From: Amanita rubescens
Taxonomy: Eukaryota > Basidiomycota > Agaricomycetes > Agaricales > Amanitaceae
Reading direction: 5' to 3'
Assembly: GCA_015039365.1 (NCBI GenBank)
Contig: WION01000048.1
Location: 1-64,000, forward strand
DNA length: 64,000 nucleotides
Positions 21,746 through 33,912 of the stretch are shown here, piece by piece (positions within the stretch are counted from its first letter, which is position 1; the number at the start of each line of letters is the position of its first letter). Below the pieces are notes generated by a model. That model was not told where the DNA came from. It worked only from the letters and a program-made list of their open reading frames with translations, and did not search any database. The translations under genes were made by a program, and so were the position numbers.

Positions 21746-23026
21746 TCATTCCCTTGAAATCCATGTAGCACTAGAATCTGACCGTATGGTAGCCCTTTCG
21801 AGTCGGTAATACTGTCCACTATGTCGCGGGGATGGACGCCAAGGGTCGGAAAGCGGTCCGTCCTGCGGTGAGCGTTCGACCATTGCCGGTGGGATAGGAG
21901 ACGAGGTGGAGATTCCATCAGCATCCTATCGTCTTTGGATCAGCATCCCGAGTGAAACAATGGAAACAGAAATGCGGTCCTGAATAGAGTGCAAAGACAT
22001 TGGTTGCATATATGTTGAAGATTCGATTGGCAGATGAAGACAAGAATGTCCCCAAAAGCAACCACATGACGAGACCTCCGATGGTACCGCCTGCGATAGT
22101 ACCGGTTTTAGATGCACCAGAAGTTGAGTTCGATATTGATTTTGGTGTTGATGAAGACGATCCTGATTCTGATGTCGAGTTAAAAGACGCAGAAGACATC
22201 GAACTGCTAGATGCAGCTACACAAGAACAATTTTTATTAATTACGGTGCCTGAGCTTCAGTTCTCGTGAGACGCACTGGCCAGGTAAGACGCCACAGCAG
22301 GGTCGAAAGTATAGCCGGTTTCCTAAATTCATTTGTCGGTTGCTCGTTAGAAGCAGACAAGATCGTCATTCACACGCACCGTCAGATTCAGATAAGCCCA
22401 GCTCGGCACACTAGTATCTGAAGGAATAGGACCAGGATACCTAGAAATTTCCTTTAATAGTGTTGTATTGCACTGACAATTGATCTCACTCCATTAGATA
22501 TGTTTGGTTGCAAAGTTCCAAGTAATTTGCCCATCTGATCAATCGGTCAAGTTCACAATCCGTCACCACAAACGGAACGTACGGGATCCAGGACCCATTC
22601 TGACAAAAAGCACACGCCGAGATCAAGGAGTAGTAGACCGAACTGCAATAGCACGAGATGGGGCTAGGGCCGTAGTATTGAGGGGCAACGTATGCTTCTC
22701 CCGGTGATAGAGCGGTTAAAGGAAGTTCTGGATGAACCACCGTTAGCTCAACTGACTGGAGATAGATAACGGTTATCAGAAACTAGCGTCCTACGTTGAC
22801 CAGTGCACTGCAATGTTAAATCCTCGATCACATAACATGGGCTCTGACCCATTGAGTTGAATGTCTACTCCGGTCGATTTTGAGCCAGCAGGGACGCAAA
22901 GCGCATGTTCACCCAGTTGTATTTGTCATCCGTGCACTTTGGTATAGTAGTTACATTTAAACCCTGAGCAAAGCTGACAGGGTCCACTACAAGGACTTGA
23001 AGCCACCGAAAGACATAAAGTATCAT
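21746..23026 (-). CDS. Receptor-like array copy G, degenerate tail
   Basis: Signal peptide MILYVFRWLQVLVVDPVSFA, then KCTDDKYNW; TFNSMGQSPCYVIEDLTLQC; CYCSSVYYSLISACAFCQ; WANYLELCNQTYLME; YPGPIPSDTSVPSWAYLNLT; ETGYTFDPAVASYLAS. The ectodomain is complete. The Ser-rich stalk leads into a shortened helix, TIAGGTIGGLVMWLLLGTFL. After it the Pro-rich tail seen in siblings is missing. The 3' half of the last intron is recognisable but its GT donor is not. Read straight through, the protein ends DADPKTIGC; with the sibling splice pattern it would end in an exon starting DADGISTSSPIPP (stop at 21746-21748). It may therefore be an ectodomain-only or tail-less form, or an early pseudogene. Confidence 0.6.
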
Positions 23027-23250
23027 GGATCTACGGAGTGTAGGGAGGAGAGGAGGTCGATGAATAGGTGAGCGTGGTGGAAGCTGTGCATTTATGTTGT
23101 TCGAACATATAAGGAAAGGAAGCACGTCACTTGTTTGCGCCACTAGTACCTGAGTATCTACAATTCATCCGTGCCATTGGAATTCTGGTTGCTATCTTCC
23201 TTAACCACATACTCGCAGTTGAGTCACTCTAAAATTACTCACGGAAATCC

Positions 23251-24594
23251 TCAGGAACTGGCGCGCCGGCGTATAAGTTCATCGTGGGTGGCCGAACCCA
23301 TATCGTTCGCGTTCATCACTGGTTCAGAAATTTCTCCACCTTGTGGATCCACGCGTGAACTTGTTTGCAGAATCGGAGGCTCCTCAGGTGGCAAATTAGT
23401 GGGATCGTCAGGATTCTGCAGCGATCTATTTAAGTGTCCACAGTTCAATTGAAGCCTGTAAAGAAAATGCTCACGTCAAGTGTTAGAAGAAACTCGACAT
23501 CACTCGAGTACAGTGTCATAGGAGATATGGGTGGAGACGTCGAAGGAAGGGGTGGAAGCGGCACCATGGGTAGTGCCCTAGCATCAACCTGGGAAGATTC
23601 TTGAAGCCTCCTGAAAATCCAGCGCATTACTGTAATGGATAGTGCTAGTACGCCAACGACACTGCCGACACTGCCTATGATAGCTCCAACGGTGACAACG
23701 AGATTTTCAGGAACGGGTGTCGACGTAGGTGCAGATACAGGTGTCGACGTGACGCTACCAGCTGTCGCAGCCGCAGAATTCGTCGATTGAGGCTCGCCTA
23801 TGGAAAATCATTTTTCATCATACCGTCTTCGCCTTGAATCTGGTCATACGTACTAGCAATAAACGCTGCATTGACGTCAAATGTGTCGTTGGTGGCCTGC
23901 GTCCGTCGCTTAAATACTCGTTGGAAATGAGATAACCAATCACGCTTACCGTCACATTAAGGTGAGCCCAGTGTGGCACAGAAGCGTCTGACGGTACCTC
24001 GCCCGGATACCTAAAAAATTAAATTATATGGGACTGTCATGTAGCAACAATTGGGCCTACACTGTTCCATAGACAAGAGATGTGCAGTTTTGCGCGTATT
24101 CTGTCAACCTAACAAACCGAACAAGGTCACGATTCTCAGAGATAAATCACGTCAAACAATCAAACGTACGTTATCCAGGACCTATCCTGACAGGCAGCAC
24201 AGCCACACATCAACGAGTAAAGGACTGTATTGCAATGACAAGGGTTGTTTTCGTCCATCGTTGGGCCAGGGTAGATCGCGCCAGGGTCAAGAGGAAGAAT
24301 CACGAATCCTGGATGAATTCCCCTTCAACTCATAAAATGGTTTACTTATAAGACAGGCACCCTACCCTGCGGATCGCATTGATCAGCTAAAATCTCGGCG
24401 ACGCGACAAGGACTCTGGCCATTCGAGTTGAATACCTACAAGCGGTTTCGAGCCGTGCAACAAACGATAGACACAAAAAGAGCCCTCACCCACTTGAAAA
24501 GGTTGTCTGTGCAGTTTGCATTGGTGGAAGTTTGGGCAACGACGTCTGGAAGTGCTGCAAGAACAAGAACAAGCCGGGAAACGTAAAGTATCAT
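23251..24594 (-). CDS. Receptor-like array copy H, longer tail
   Basis: Proximal copy of the array. Signal peptide MILYVSRLVLVLAALPDVVA, then NCTDNLFKW; VFNSNGQSPCRVAEILADQC; CHCNTVLYSLMCGCAACQ; LTEYAQNCTSLVYGTV; YPGEVPSDASVPHWAHLNVT; ATNDTFDVNAAFIAS. The stalk is Pro/Ser/Thr-rich (STPVSAPTSTPVPENLV) and the TM helix is VGAIIGSVGSVVGVLALSIT, followed by RWIFRRLQE. The tail has LPPLPSTSPPISPMTLYSSD. The last exon, NPDDPTNLPPEEPPIL, is longer than in siblings, acidic, and ends RRRASS. All splice joints keep frame. Confidence 0.78.
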
Positions 24595-25110
24595 GACTTT
24601 ACGGAGCGGTGGGAGAGAAGGGACGGTGCAAACTCAGCCTGCAGCCAGATAGTATGGCCGCAGGCCCTAGATGTGAGTTAAAATATCGTCTACGTTTGAT
24701 GTTACAGCAACGTCTTTTTGAAGCTCTGGCATTGACGCACGTTCGTAGGCCCGCACCCGACCGCACAATGTTAACCACGCTGTATTTGTCAGTCGTGCAC
24801 AGCAGTTTCATAACTATATGTACTTGGGATTGAATATAGATCATCAGTGCGGCGGCGGTGCCTGGTGACTGGTTTGCGCCAAGACTATACGGAAATATTA
24901 GAAATATGAACAGAATCTCGACGCTGTAGCATGTGCTGGCACGTCGGTATTGACCCTAGGATGCAGGTAAATATTGTTCGCCCAATGATTGCGTTCGAAC
25001 AGAATATTGCATAGGAAGTGCGTTCAAGTTCACGGTCACGCCGCGACAGGCAGAATTGATCCGGCCACTAACGCCACGGTTCCTGATAAGTACTGATACA
25101 TTGCAGCTAT
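24595..25110. other. Spacer between the array and the small unknown gene
   Basis: About 500 bp. I find no gene here and no clear further array relic. Confidence 0.4.
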
Positions 25111-25637
25111 TTAATAACCCCACGCATTCACCGACACGTTCTTCGTGTATTCGTGGATGCAAGACCATTGTATGCAATCGGCTTTACATCTGCAGTTCGG
25201 CGACGGGGGGACGAATGTGTTGTCTTGTTCTGCTGTGTTCGGTGAAAGCAATGCAAGGAGCAAAGGCTCAATGGGATTTCCAAGATGAGTGATCCGAGGG
25301 AGTTCAGGATCGGCATTCTTGGATGCTTGCTGGGCGTCAGCCGTGGGCACTTGGGCGCTGCCAACCGGATCGTCGTCCTGCCAGAGTAAATCATCAGAAC
25401 GCTCTCAACTGCATCGGGAAGAGAGGGACCAAGTCTTCAAGTGAAGGAATGTCAGGCGAATGAGCTTTCTTGTCTGCAGGGTTGAGCATGTGAGCGGTGA
25501 TAAGAGTGATAATCAGTACCTTTGAGCTCCTTGCGCATCATACTTTGTAATACCGCCGTACTAGGAGCGATATACGGTAGAGGAATGGGGGTTACAATAT
25601 GAACTTGGCGTTGGCCTGCTTCGCACTCTGGGGACAT
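25111..25637 (-). CDS. Small unknown gene, possibly frameshifted
   Basis: I do not recognise this product. A coding-like frame starts MSPECEAGQRQVHIVTPIPL and runs through APSTAVLQSMMRKELK. A 54-nt intron near 25454-25510 joins it to DKKAHSPDIPSLEDLVPLFP. A stop follows in frame, but a +1 shift at about 25405 continues into SDDLLWQDDDPVGSAQVPTA and a frame that ends at 25111-25113. The composition (acidic, Pro-rich, few rare residues) and the splice-compatible joint favour a real gene of about 150-170 residues. The start could lie further upstream. Its 3' part has a CRCKADC cluster. Confidence 0.35.
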
Positions 25638-25784
25638 GGGTGGATACGAACAAAAATGAGAGGTCGGAGAGCTGAGCCATGATAAAGCCGGTAACAAGAA
25701 AGTGACATCATCGCAGGCTCAATGGACCGCATCATCCATTACGCCACTCACATCGGAGTGGCATCGGATATATTATTAAAGGGG

Positions 25785-28700
25785 CTACTCTTCTCCTTCT
25801 TCGTCCTCATCTTCGTCATCGGATACCTCCTCTCCTACCTGCCGTAATCTCTCCTTGTAAGCTTTCCGTTTTCCTGACATTTCATCCAGAAGCACCAACA
25901 GATCTTCTTGTTCCTTTTCCACCTCCTTGCGTCTCTCTTCTGCTGCCCTCAACTGTGATGACAGCGTCGCAACCTGATTTTGCAGCTATGTCTCGTGAGC
26001 TCAAGAAAGATATATATCAAATATTGCTATTACCTCGTCTCCCTTTGATGCCGTAGACTGTTTCAGCTGCTGCTGTAGGCCAGCAATTTCTTGCACTTGC
26101 TTTTGGATGACTTCACGTAATGATGCAATCAGCATGGTTGATTCATTGTTTTGGCCTGTTCGGGTAACGTTCAGCTTTCAACTTTCAACATTGTTCGACT
26201 CGGTAGGATACGTACCACTCGTTGGGGCTAGCTGTTCAGGTTCTGTAGAAAACCCTCTTTGGATCGTATCTATGCATTCAAGCTGAGTTGAGGGATCGAT
26301 CACGACATCGACACGACGCACAATAGTTCGACTTCCAAAAGTCCACAAAGCTCCAATCAAACCATATTTCTGCCGTTTCGGTCCGGTCCGTGGGCTGCGT
26401 GGGGCCACTATGTCCATACGCCGGGGAATCCGGGCCAACAGACTTGAATACGTCATCCTCCCGTATGCGGATCATTCTGCCAACGAGCGTATCCACACCT
26501 AACCGGTTCAGAATGGGTGCGATTGTTGTTCTGTGGAAACGGATTAAAACGCAGACAGTACATCAAAGCGCAACAGACCTAGTGATTTCGCCAGGCTGCC
26601 GATTAAATTCATAGCATATACCCAGAAGAAACACGCATAGAGCGGGTACAACTATATCCTCCTCGGACACATGATTGATTTGTTCAACTAGCTGGCGTAA
26701 ACTCAGAATTTGGAGGAAATTCAAGCTGCTTTGCTTACCACGCTCATCCCGCCAGCGTCCAGGAAATCGCGAACAGAACCTGGGTCTTCCCATAGCCATT
26801 GAGACAGAAGGCACATGTAGGCGATAATTAATTTGTCCCATTCCCTAGATTCCCTTTCTGAGAGGTTCTCCCTTGACCGTGACAGTAGAGCGAGAGAAAG
26901 GTTTTCGCTTAAAATCTGTAATAATGTTTGTGGAGGTTCGTCATCATCGACGGGTTCAGGAGCTGCCAAGGCTGAGGGAGCACCATCAGCGGGTACAAAG
27001 AAACTGCTGGCTGCTTGAACGGGTAGGGGCGATAATGGCCCTGGTTTAATTGTACGAGCTAGTAGCTTGGCTTGTGGTGAAGATCGGATAAGGTGGCTAA
27101 ACAAAATTGATGCTATTTGTGTTGGAAGGACAACTGCCGGTTCCAGCGCAGACGTCGTTGGAGGGGCAATAGCAAGGGCATGAACTAGAGGAGTATTAGG
27201 CGGTGGCTCAGAGCTTCCTGCCAAACAGACTAAGGCCCGGCGCAATAATATAGTGCATGGCGCACGCACCTTCTATAGGGAGCATGCCTTGAAAAATAGC
27301 TAGCTTAATCTCCTCTTTGCGCACAAAACTCTATAATAATAAAATGTTATTCAATTGCTATCGAGTGCTTCGTCAAGCATCTCACCTCAAACAGAGTCAC
27401 AGCCGCTGTTCGGAGCTCTAGGGTGTCTCTTGTTTGCTTGGCGCTATCCAAGCCGTTGTATTCCCCATGCAGTGCCAACTCCACAACGACATCCAAGCCA
27501 GACGCAGATTCTAAGCGGTCCCACTCTTCACCATTGGTTTCGGGGACCGGTAAATATGGAGTAACGGTGATTTCTGATAAGGGAAAGTTGGCATTTGGAG
27601 GAAGTAGTCGAAGGGCCTGACACAGTCAATAATCATTACAGAACTAGCAGCCAGAAAACATACCTTGGATTTTAGCCTAGTGGGTGCGTTCGAGGCAAGA
27701 GCCATTTCAGTAAGGCATCTTGTGAACGTATAACTCTCCTGTGCCTATGAAAGTGTCAGAAAGGGCGCACATAAAAAGGATTCATTTACGTTGCCGCCCT
27801 TGGACCCAACTAGGATACCCATGATGCCTATGACCAGGGCAATGTTTGTTGCCTTCTTGTCATCCCAAAACTGCAGAGCAAACTCTTGAGGGGAAGGATC
27901 CTTGTCTGATATTTTCCACGGGAAGAAAAGTAAGGAGCAAAGCAATTGCGGGAACGTGGTCTCTCTAAAGTAGCTCTGATTCGGATGTCAGCTAATTACC
28001 CTTACTGAAGAATTAACTGACTCACTTGATTAGAACTGTTGAATCGTAAAAGGCTGTCTACGCAAGACAGTGCACCTTCAGCAGTCACGCCGCCTTCTAC
28101 TCCGCCCTCCTGCGTGACGATGTTGAAGAGTTTCTCGAAAGCACCTTCAAAAGCCAACAACTTTTGAATGTCCGCATTTTGATAAATAAGTAATTGAACT
28201 ACTGAGATCCCTTCTATACACAACCAATAAGGTTGATGCCAGGTAATGAACCACCGGACGCACTTACCACCCCGTATAATCTCCCGTTTATCCTCAAGGA
28301 CCGAAATCACACTCGCAGGACCTGTTGATGTTTTGAGGAAATATCCCTGCACGATCTGTCTTCGGTTACGGAGCAACGTAGACAGCAGCTGGAGAGAGGC
28401 GAAGCGGGTATAGAACGTTAAATCCCCGAGTAATGTGAACAGCGTGTTGATCGCCTTTTCGTTGGCAAGGACTTGGTTTGTGTGCTTAAGGCCCAACTCT
28501 TTGTTTCCTGGTACGGTATTTTCAGCATCGCAGAGAAGATCTAGCGTTTCAAGGACGGCCTTTCCGATGTCTGCGTCGACTTCGGCATCGTTTGATAATA
28601 CTTCCAGTAGGCCTGGGAGAGCACGATCACCAACATCTTGTTTGCAATCGCGAACGAGGCCTTTGAGAGCTAGAACTGAAGCACGTCTGTCTGCAAGGAG

Positions 28701-28808
28701 CGTCGCTGGCGATAAACGGTCGCTCAGGCGCGCTATCGTGTCCGCTGGAATTTGAATGCCGCCTGTTGGCCCACGAAGTGCAACATAAGTCTGTGACAAG
28801 AACTCCAT
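25785..28808 (-). CDS. USO1: Uso1/p115 vesicle tethering factor with a short coiled coil
   Basis: Tethers ER-derived COPII vesicles at the Golgi. Exon 1 (28002-28808) begins MEFLSQTYVALRGPTGGIQI, followed by Armadillo-like helices (ASVLALKGLVRDCKQDVGDR, IGKAVLETLDLLCDAENTVP), typical of the Uso1 head. The middle exons continue the head (for example REWDKLIIAYMCLLSQWLW). The C-terminus is a single coiled-coil stretch of about 100 residues (VIQKQVQEIAGLQQQLKQS and QEDLLVLLDEMSGKRKAYK) and an acidic tail ending DEDEDEEGEE with TAG at 25785-25787. The yeast protein has a coiled coil of about a thousand residues; here it is far shorter, closer to or shorter than animal p115. About ten introns. Confidence 0.9.
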
Positions 28809-30256
28809 GACGGTGCGGCTGCGAGTGGCGGCGGCAGTTCACGTGTTCGGCCACTTTCTCTCTTTTGCCGCTGATGGTCGTCATGTCCTCGACATTCGCT
28901 CAGTCATTTCATGAGAAATTTGCCACTAATTTGCCATCGTCGTCGCCTGGGAATGGGATTTTCGGCGGCCCTTTCTACCCTTGTATCCAAGGGATCAAAC
29001 ATGGAGGCATTTTTTTCATTTACGCCATGTCAAGCATTACTTGAACAACTCCCCGGAACATGATCTACTAGTACTACCGCAAAACGAGCCGCGGCCGCGG
29101 CGACCCATATGCATATTATTCTCGAGGACGTACACGCTCGTACACGACGGTCTTGTTTTCCGTGAATATATGATTACTCGATAGATTCACTCCAGGTTTC
29201 AAACCCGTTTGGCTATTGCATAACATCCTTCTGGATCAGTTTCTGAGCTAAGCTTGTATTCCTCTGAGCTCTCCCCCTCCTAGACAATGAATTTATGTAA
29301 CACGGTGACGCCCATGCGTCGACAAGATAACGAAGATGACGGCGACTTTCACATGTGCCCTGGCTGTCAGTGTCAAACCCCACAATCATTGGGCCCATCG
29401 GGGCCCATGCCATGAGGCAGATTCGTACCTACAAATGTTGTGGTCCTCCATTCAAATCACACCGTGCATCGTATGCCGTTGCTTATGCCGAAATATCAAT
29501 TATCGCCTTTCTACCTCTTTCTACTTACAAGGTTCGCCGAAGACCTTCTGATTAAGGGTTCAAGATAAGGTCAGCATTTCCCCGACGCCTATTACCAACC
29601 CCTTTTGAACACGATTGGCTAGCACCGTGGCCGCTTACGATAGCGGTATCTGTATAGTAGGATATCCTCGGTCAACGCTCAGGATATCCACTTGCAGGTA
29701 GTTGTCTCATCACAGCAATATAACAGACTCCGGGCAAAACCGTAAACCAGTCAGCGCGACGAACAGCCAATGATGTATCGGCGTTTCTCCGTCGTCCTCG
29801 CACCCTTGATTGAATTAAAGATTAGATTATGATATGCGGGGCTTGGGAAATTCGCGGGGGTAAAAAATTCGAGAAGGGTAGGTATTCGCCATTAGGTCGT
29901 TTCTTTGTGTATTTTTTTTAAACGTTTCGGGAGACAGTAGATCAGCAACGTCCGAGCAGAACGCCTGGCGCACTGCCTTCTCTCAGGGTGTTGTGGGCGT
30001 GTGTGGAATCGGGACATGTCATTGTGCTATATCCTATCTCATGACCATCGTCTATTCAAACTATGATCACCACATGTTTCGTCCACAATATCAAAGAACT
30101 CCCAGGACTTGTTTTCCAATTGAATGAACAGGGTATGCATTTAACTTTGTATTCCGTAAATAACGTTAATATGAGACACATGATATCCACTATGTGCGTG
30201 CTTGGAGAACGAGTATCGAAAAAATGTATATCGACAAAATGTAGTCCACCGAAAAA
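28809..30256. other. Intergenic region
   Basis: About 1.4 kb. No supported gene. A GC palindrome containing CCGCGGCCGCGG lies at about 29087-29100. Confidence 0.45.
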
Positions 30257-32437
30257 TTAGTAAAGGAGCGGATAGGCCATTACGTATGAAGATAAATACG
30301 CGTACCTCTATAAATATTAGAATTATGTACTGGGCATGTATGCGACCAGAGAGGAATAAGCAGGAAGTGGAACGTGCAAAAATCGTGATACAAGAATAGG
30401 GGGATGGTATTGATATCATGACCATGACAAACCTCGTCGTAATCCGCAAACCCAAGCTGGCCAGTTCTAATGGGAGACGTGACTGCCTCCCGTAAGCGCT
30501 CTCCATTGATTCCACTAGGAATTTCACGAGATCTCTGGGTGCCAACTGCTCGTGCATATTGCACGACTTGCCAAACATCTTGGAAGTTGTTGGCCAACCC
30601 TAAGCTTATTCGGACCACTCCGATTTCCCTCCCCACGTTTCTTTCAACTTCGGAGAGTGTGACGCCGGCATAGAACCGTGCCATGACATCCTGGAGATCA
30701 AGCAGTGCCGCAGCACCTCCAGGGTTACAGACACAGCCCGTGCGGAGCGAAATGCACCGTTGCGAAGCGGAGTGTTCGATAAATGACAGAGGGAGAATCT
30801 CTCCGTCGGGCTGCAAGGATGCGTTAAGTGAAGAAACATACATATGGGGAAAGTGTGGGAACTCACATCTAGGAACAGAAGGGAAACAGTCGAACCAGTT
30901 TCAGACTGTTCGCCGATTGCTGTGACGCGCTTTTCCGGGAGCCGCGAGAGTATCCGTACGACAGGGTTTCCTGTTGTGTCATGTCGGAGGTCGGATAATG
31001 AGTTGATGAGATAATTTAGGAGACATGAGAGACGAAGGGGCAAAAAAGGAAGGTAGGCGGAGAGGAAACGAAGCCCTTCCGTAATCGCGGGAAGGCTAAG
31101 ATAGTTGATCGTGCCGTCCTAAGAAGTGGAGTTAGCTAATTTGGAAAAGGAAAAGGAAGATCAGGGTTTACGTACCTCAAATCTTTCGTGTGGCTCATGT
31201 GCTCTAGTAACAATTGTACCTGGCACTTGCACGAGATCTACAGTTCCGCCTGCAAACCAAGGGCGTTTCAACTGTGCAAGGAACGATTTTTTCACAACTA
31301 GCGCTCCAACTCCGGTTGGAAAACCGAACATTTTGTAGAAAGAAACAGCCACCGCATCAACGGGGTAATCCGCCAGCGAGAAGGAAGACGTTGGAACGAG
31401 GGCCTGCTGCATCGACTATTGTATAATACCCCATGGATGTAGCGTATGCAGCGATGGACAAGGGATTTTTGCAATTGGAGATATTCGATTGACCAGTTAG
31501 TGCAAATAGACTAGGCACTAGGACTGGTGACTGCGGCCTATTGCGCAGGAGCACATTCTGAACAGATTGATCAAACCCAGAAATGCACAAAATCATTTGA
31601 CAGTACCTTTGCAGTTGAAAGATTTAAACCTCCAGATGGCGTTGAGGGTATGTAACAAACGCTTGCCCCTTTATCAAGGGCGTATTCCCTTATTCCATGT
31701 AGCTACAGAATAATGTAAGGATCGAATCGTAATCGTCGGCAAACAAAAACTGACGCTGTTGTGCGAATCAGGTGCCAAGCACGTATGAGCTACCAGCAGC
31801 GAATGGGAATGACTCCCCAACAAGCTTGAGAGCAGCCGATGTATTCGCAGTGAAGATGACAGTGTAGTCCTTTGATGCATTGAAGAACCTGAGAACTTCT
31901 GCTCGAGCTTCATGTGCATATTCGGCAGACAATTTGGAGCTGGAGAGATAATATCAGCTGATTGATACAACAGGGGTGGAGCCCTTGGGAAACTTGCCTG
32001 TTGCTGACTGAATGTGTATTGCCAAGGATACTGCGGTGGAGAAAATCTGTGTGGGCTTTGATGAGACTCTCAGGATACAAAGCACCGCCCATAGTAGTCG
32101 ACATATGTCTCCCCATTGCGGTCCAGCCGGGCGAAATCATTTCGACGCAGTGAATCCAGGGTCCATGTTAGCTTGTACTCTAGACGTTGGACATTAACTC
32201 ATATACCAGGGGATAGGGGCAAGCGTACCTGGGAAGTCAGTGCAAAAATGCGTGGTAAGACTTAGTAGCCTCGTCAAGAGGAAGCTCAGGAGGGTTTGCA
32301 ATGATTAGAGAGGAACGAAATGTTGTAGAGGGACGGGGGGTCGGACTCTCGCTCTTGTCCTGAGACTTCCTCGAGGCAATGAGCTGCCGTCGTTTCATGG
32401 GTGGGGGAGTCGATCCTTTCCATTGTCGAGTCGACAT
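30257..32437 (-). CDS. Molybdenum-cofactor-sulfurase-like PLP enzyme, several frameshifts
   Basis: Class V aminotransferase fold. Conserved blocks: GGALYPESLIKAHTDFLHRS, GNTHSVSN, VIFTANTSAALKLVGESFPF, DAVAVSFYKMFGFPTGVG (the lysine would hold PLP) and SLRTGCVCNPGG (the cysteine that would carry persulfide). These match the N-terminal domain of MoCo sulfurase. No C-terminal MOSC domain follows, so this is the sulfurase-domain-only type. Three single-base +1 shifts interrupt the frame: near 32242-32248 (between YHAFL and TDFPEY), near 32093 (between ETYVDY and MGGALYP) and at the G run 31400-31402. The first includes an in-frame stop. It is either a young pseudogene or a gene with assembly errors. 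The 3' end is uncertain; an intron at about 30297-30433 would give a stop at 30257-30259. Confidence 0.72.
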
Positions 32438-33912
32438 TGGTGCACGTCAGATGCAGCTGGGATACGATTCCGGTAGGTTTGCTATGAAACACGGATCGCC
32501 TCCTCGACGAGCACGGAATGTTGGAAGATGATGCATTCCCCATGGATGACTGGTGTGCAGGGGCTTGCTTTCGAGGTAGGGTAAGGATAGCTTGATTCCG
32601 TCAACCCGATGATGCCGACAGACATTTATATATAGAAGCGTTGACCCAAAAGAGACCCGAAATTCGACTGTGTGAAGGCAAAATGTTGAAAAGAGCGGAA
32701 AAGGAGTAGCGTCTAAATCACATCTCACTTTAAGCAAATATGGACAAGGTCAAGCTGATCGTTCCAGATCGTGCCGCTTTCGTATCAAACGGAGGCAACC
32801 AGATTTTCATCTTACAAGGAGCACAGGGTCGATTGCTCCTGAAATTCTATAATTTGATATATCTCCTTATCCCCATGCATATCTTGACGTTCATGTAAAT
32901 ATCGTATACAGTGTGTCAACTGACTTACAGCCTGTCAAAGGTGGCCGTGCTCAGAAGGAACGACAATGTAGCATCCTCAATACCCGCCCGCATATTCTAA
33001 GCGCATTTTCGTTGGCTGCCCAACGATCATGATCATGATAGGGACTACTCTGCAACCATCTGTCGTAATATAGTTACCTCACGGAAAAAAAATTAGTGGA
33101 GGGCCGGGAGGGGTCGGGTTACATGTGACCAGTCAACCCTGGTCAACCCTTGGCGAATCATGCACTACTCCGCAATGGCATGAATCCGTACATGTCTTCC
33201 GCGACACTCTATGACAGTTATTCACGTGTTCGCATAACAGCCTAGAAGAAGTAGACGAGAACCAAGCGTGATAACACTATGATAACAGTAAATGATAGAC
33301 CTTGCCCACGACCCTAGCCCCTTATGTCATTCGGCTATCTGGGAAATCCCCAAATACAAAAAAAAACGGCCAATCAGTAACGTATCTGTACTCTAGTGCA
33401 ATACACAGCAGAATGATCCTGAACGGCCATAAGACGTTCGGCAGCGCCCACAATATAGAAACCATAGCCAGTACTTACTTGGACCTTTTGGTGGTTGTGG
33501 ACGAGACCAAAAAAGGCATAGAAAAACCTTCAATCTGGCGCACATGTGCTGGCGTCACTTAAGCTAATTCTCGGATCCGGATTCCACTATTAAAATCACA
33601 GCCTCGCGAACGACATTAATACTCTATCATCTGCAGTAAACCGAATTCATCACATCAATCAGCGAGTAGAGCTCGTGTTGATACCGCCGGTGACACTCAA
33701 GATGACATAGTGTGTAAAATACGGCGAGACATCGCATGAATACTTCTAGAATTCTTCTTCCATGAATTTTTGGGCGTGTTCAGCCGAGGTAGTACAGTGG
33801 ACTAAGCCTTTAAATTTCTAAAGCCCCGAGAGGTAAGACGAATGTTGGACGTTGGACAGTTGACTGGACAAGTGACAAGTGACATCGAGTTCTGTCTCCG
33901 CCTTAATTTACG
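32438..33912. other. Intergenic region between two divergent genes
   Basis: About 1.5 kb. It holds promoters for the genes on both sides. I see no supported coding region; a repeated word GTCAACCCT occurs twice near 33133-33155. Confidence 0.45.

Noticed and set aside
7953..24594. Array proteins as hydrophobins, WSC-domain sensors or Mid2-type cell-wall sensors
   Set aside because: The cysteine spacing fits neither hydrophobins nor WSC. The Ser/Thr stalk and TM resemble Mid2 only in composition, while the Cys-rich ectodomain does not.
30063..30260. 65-residue plus-strand open frame opposite the sulfurase-like gene's 3' end
   Set aside because: Chance frame in AT-rich sequence with no homology signal.
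33302..33562. 86-residue open frame
   Set aside because: Starts at a non-ATG codon, shows no family motif, and its composition is like intergenic DNA.
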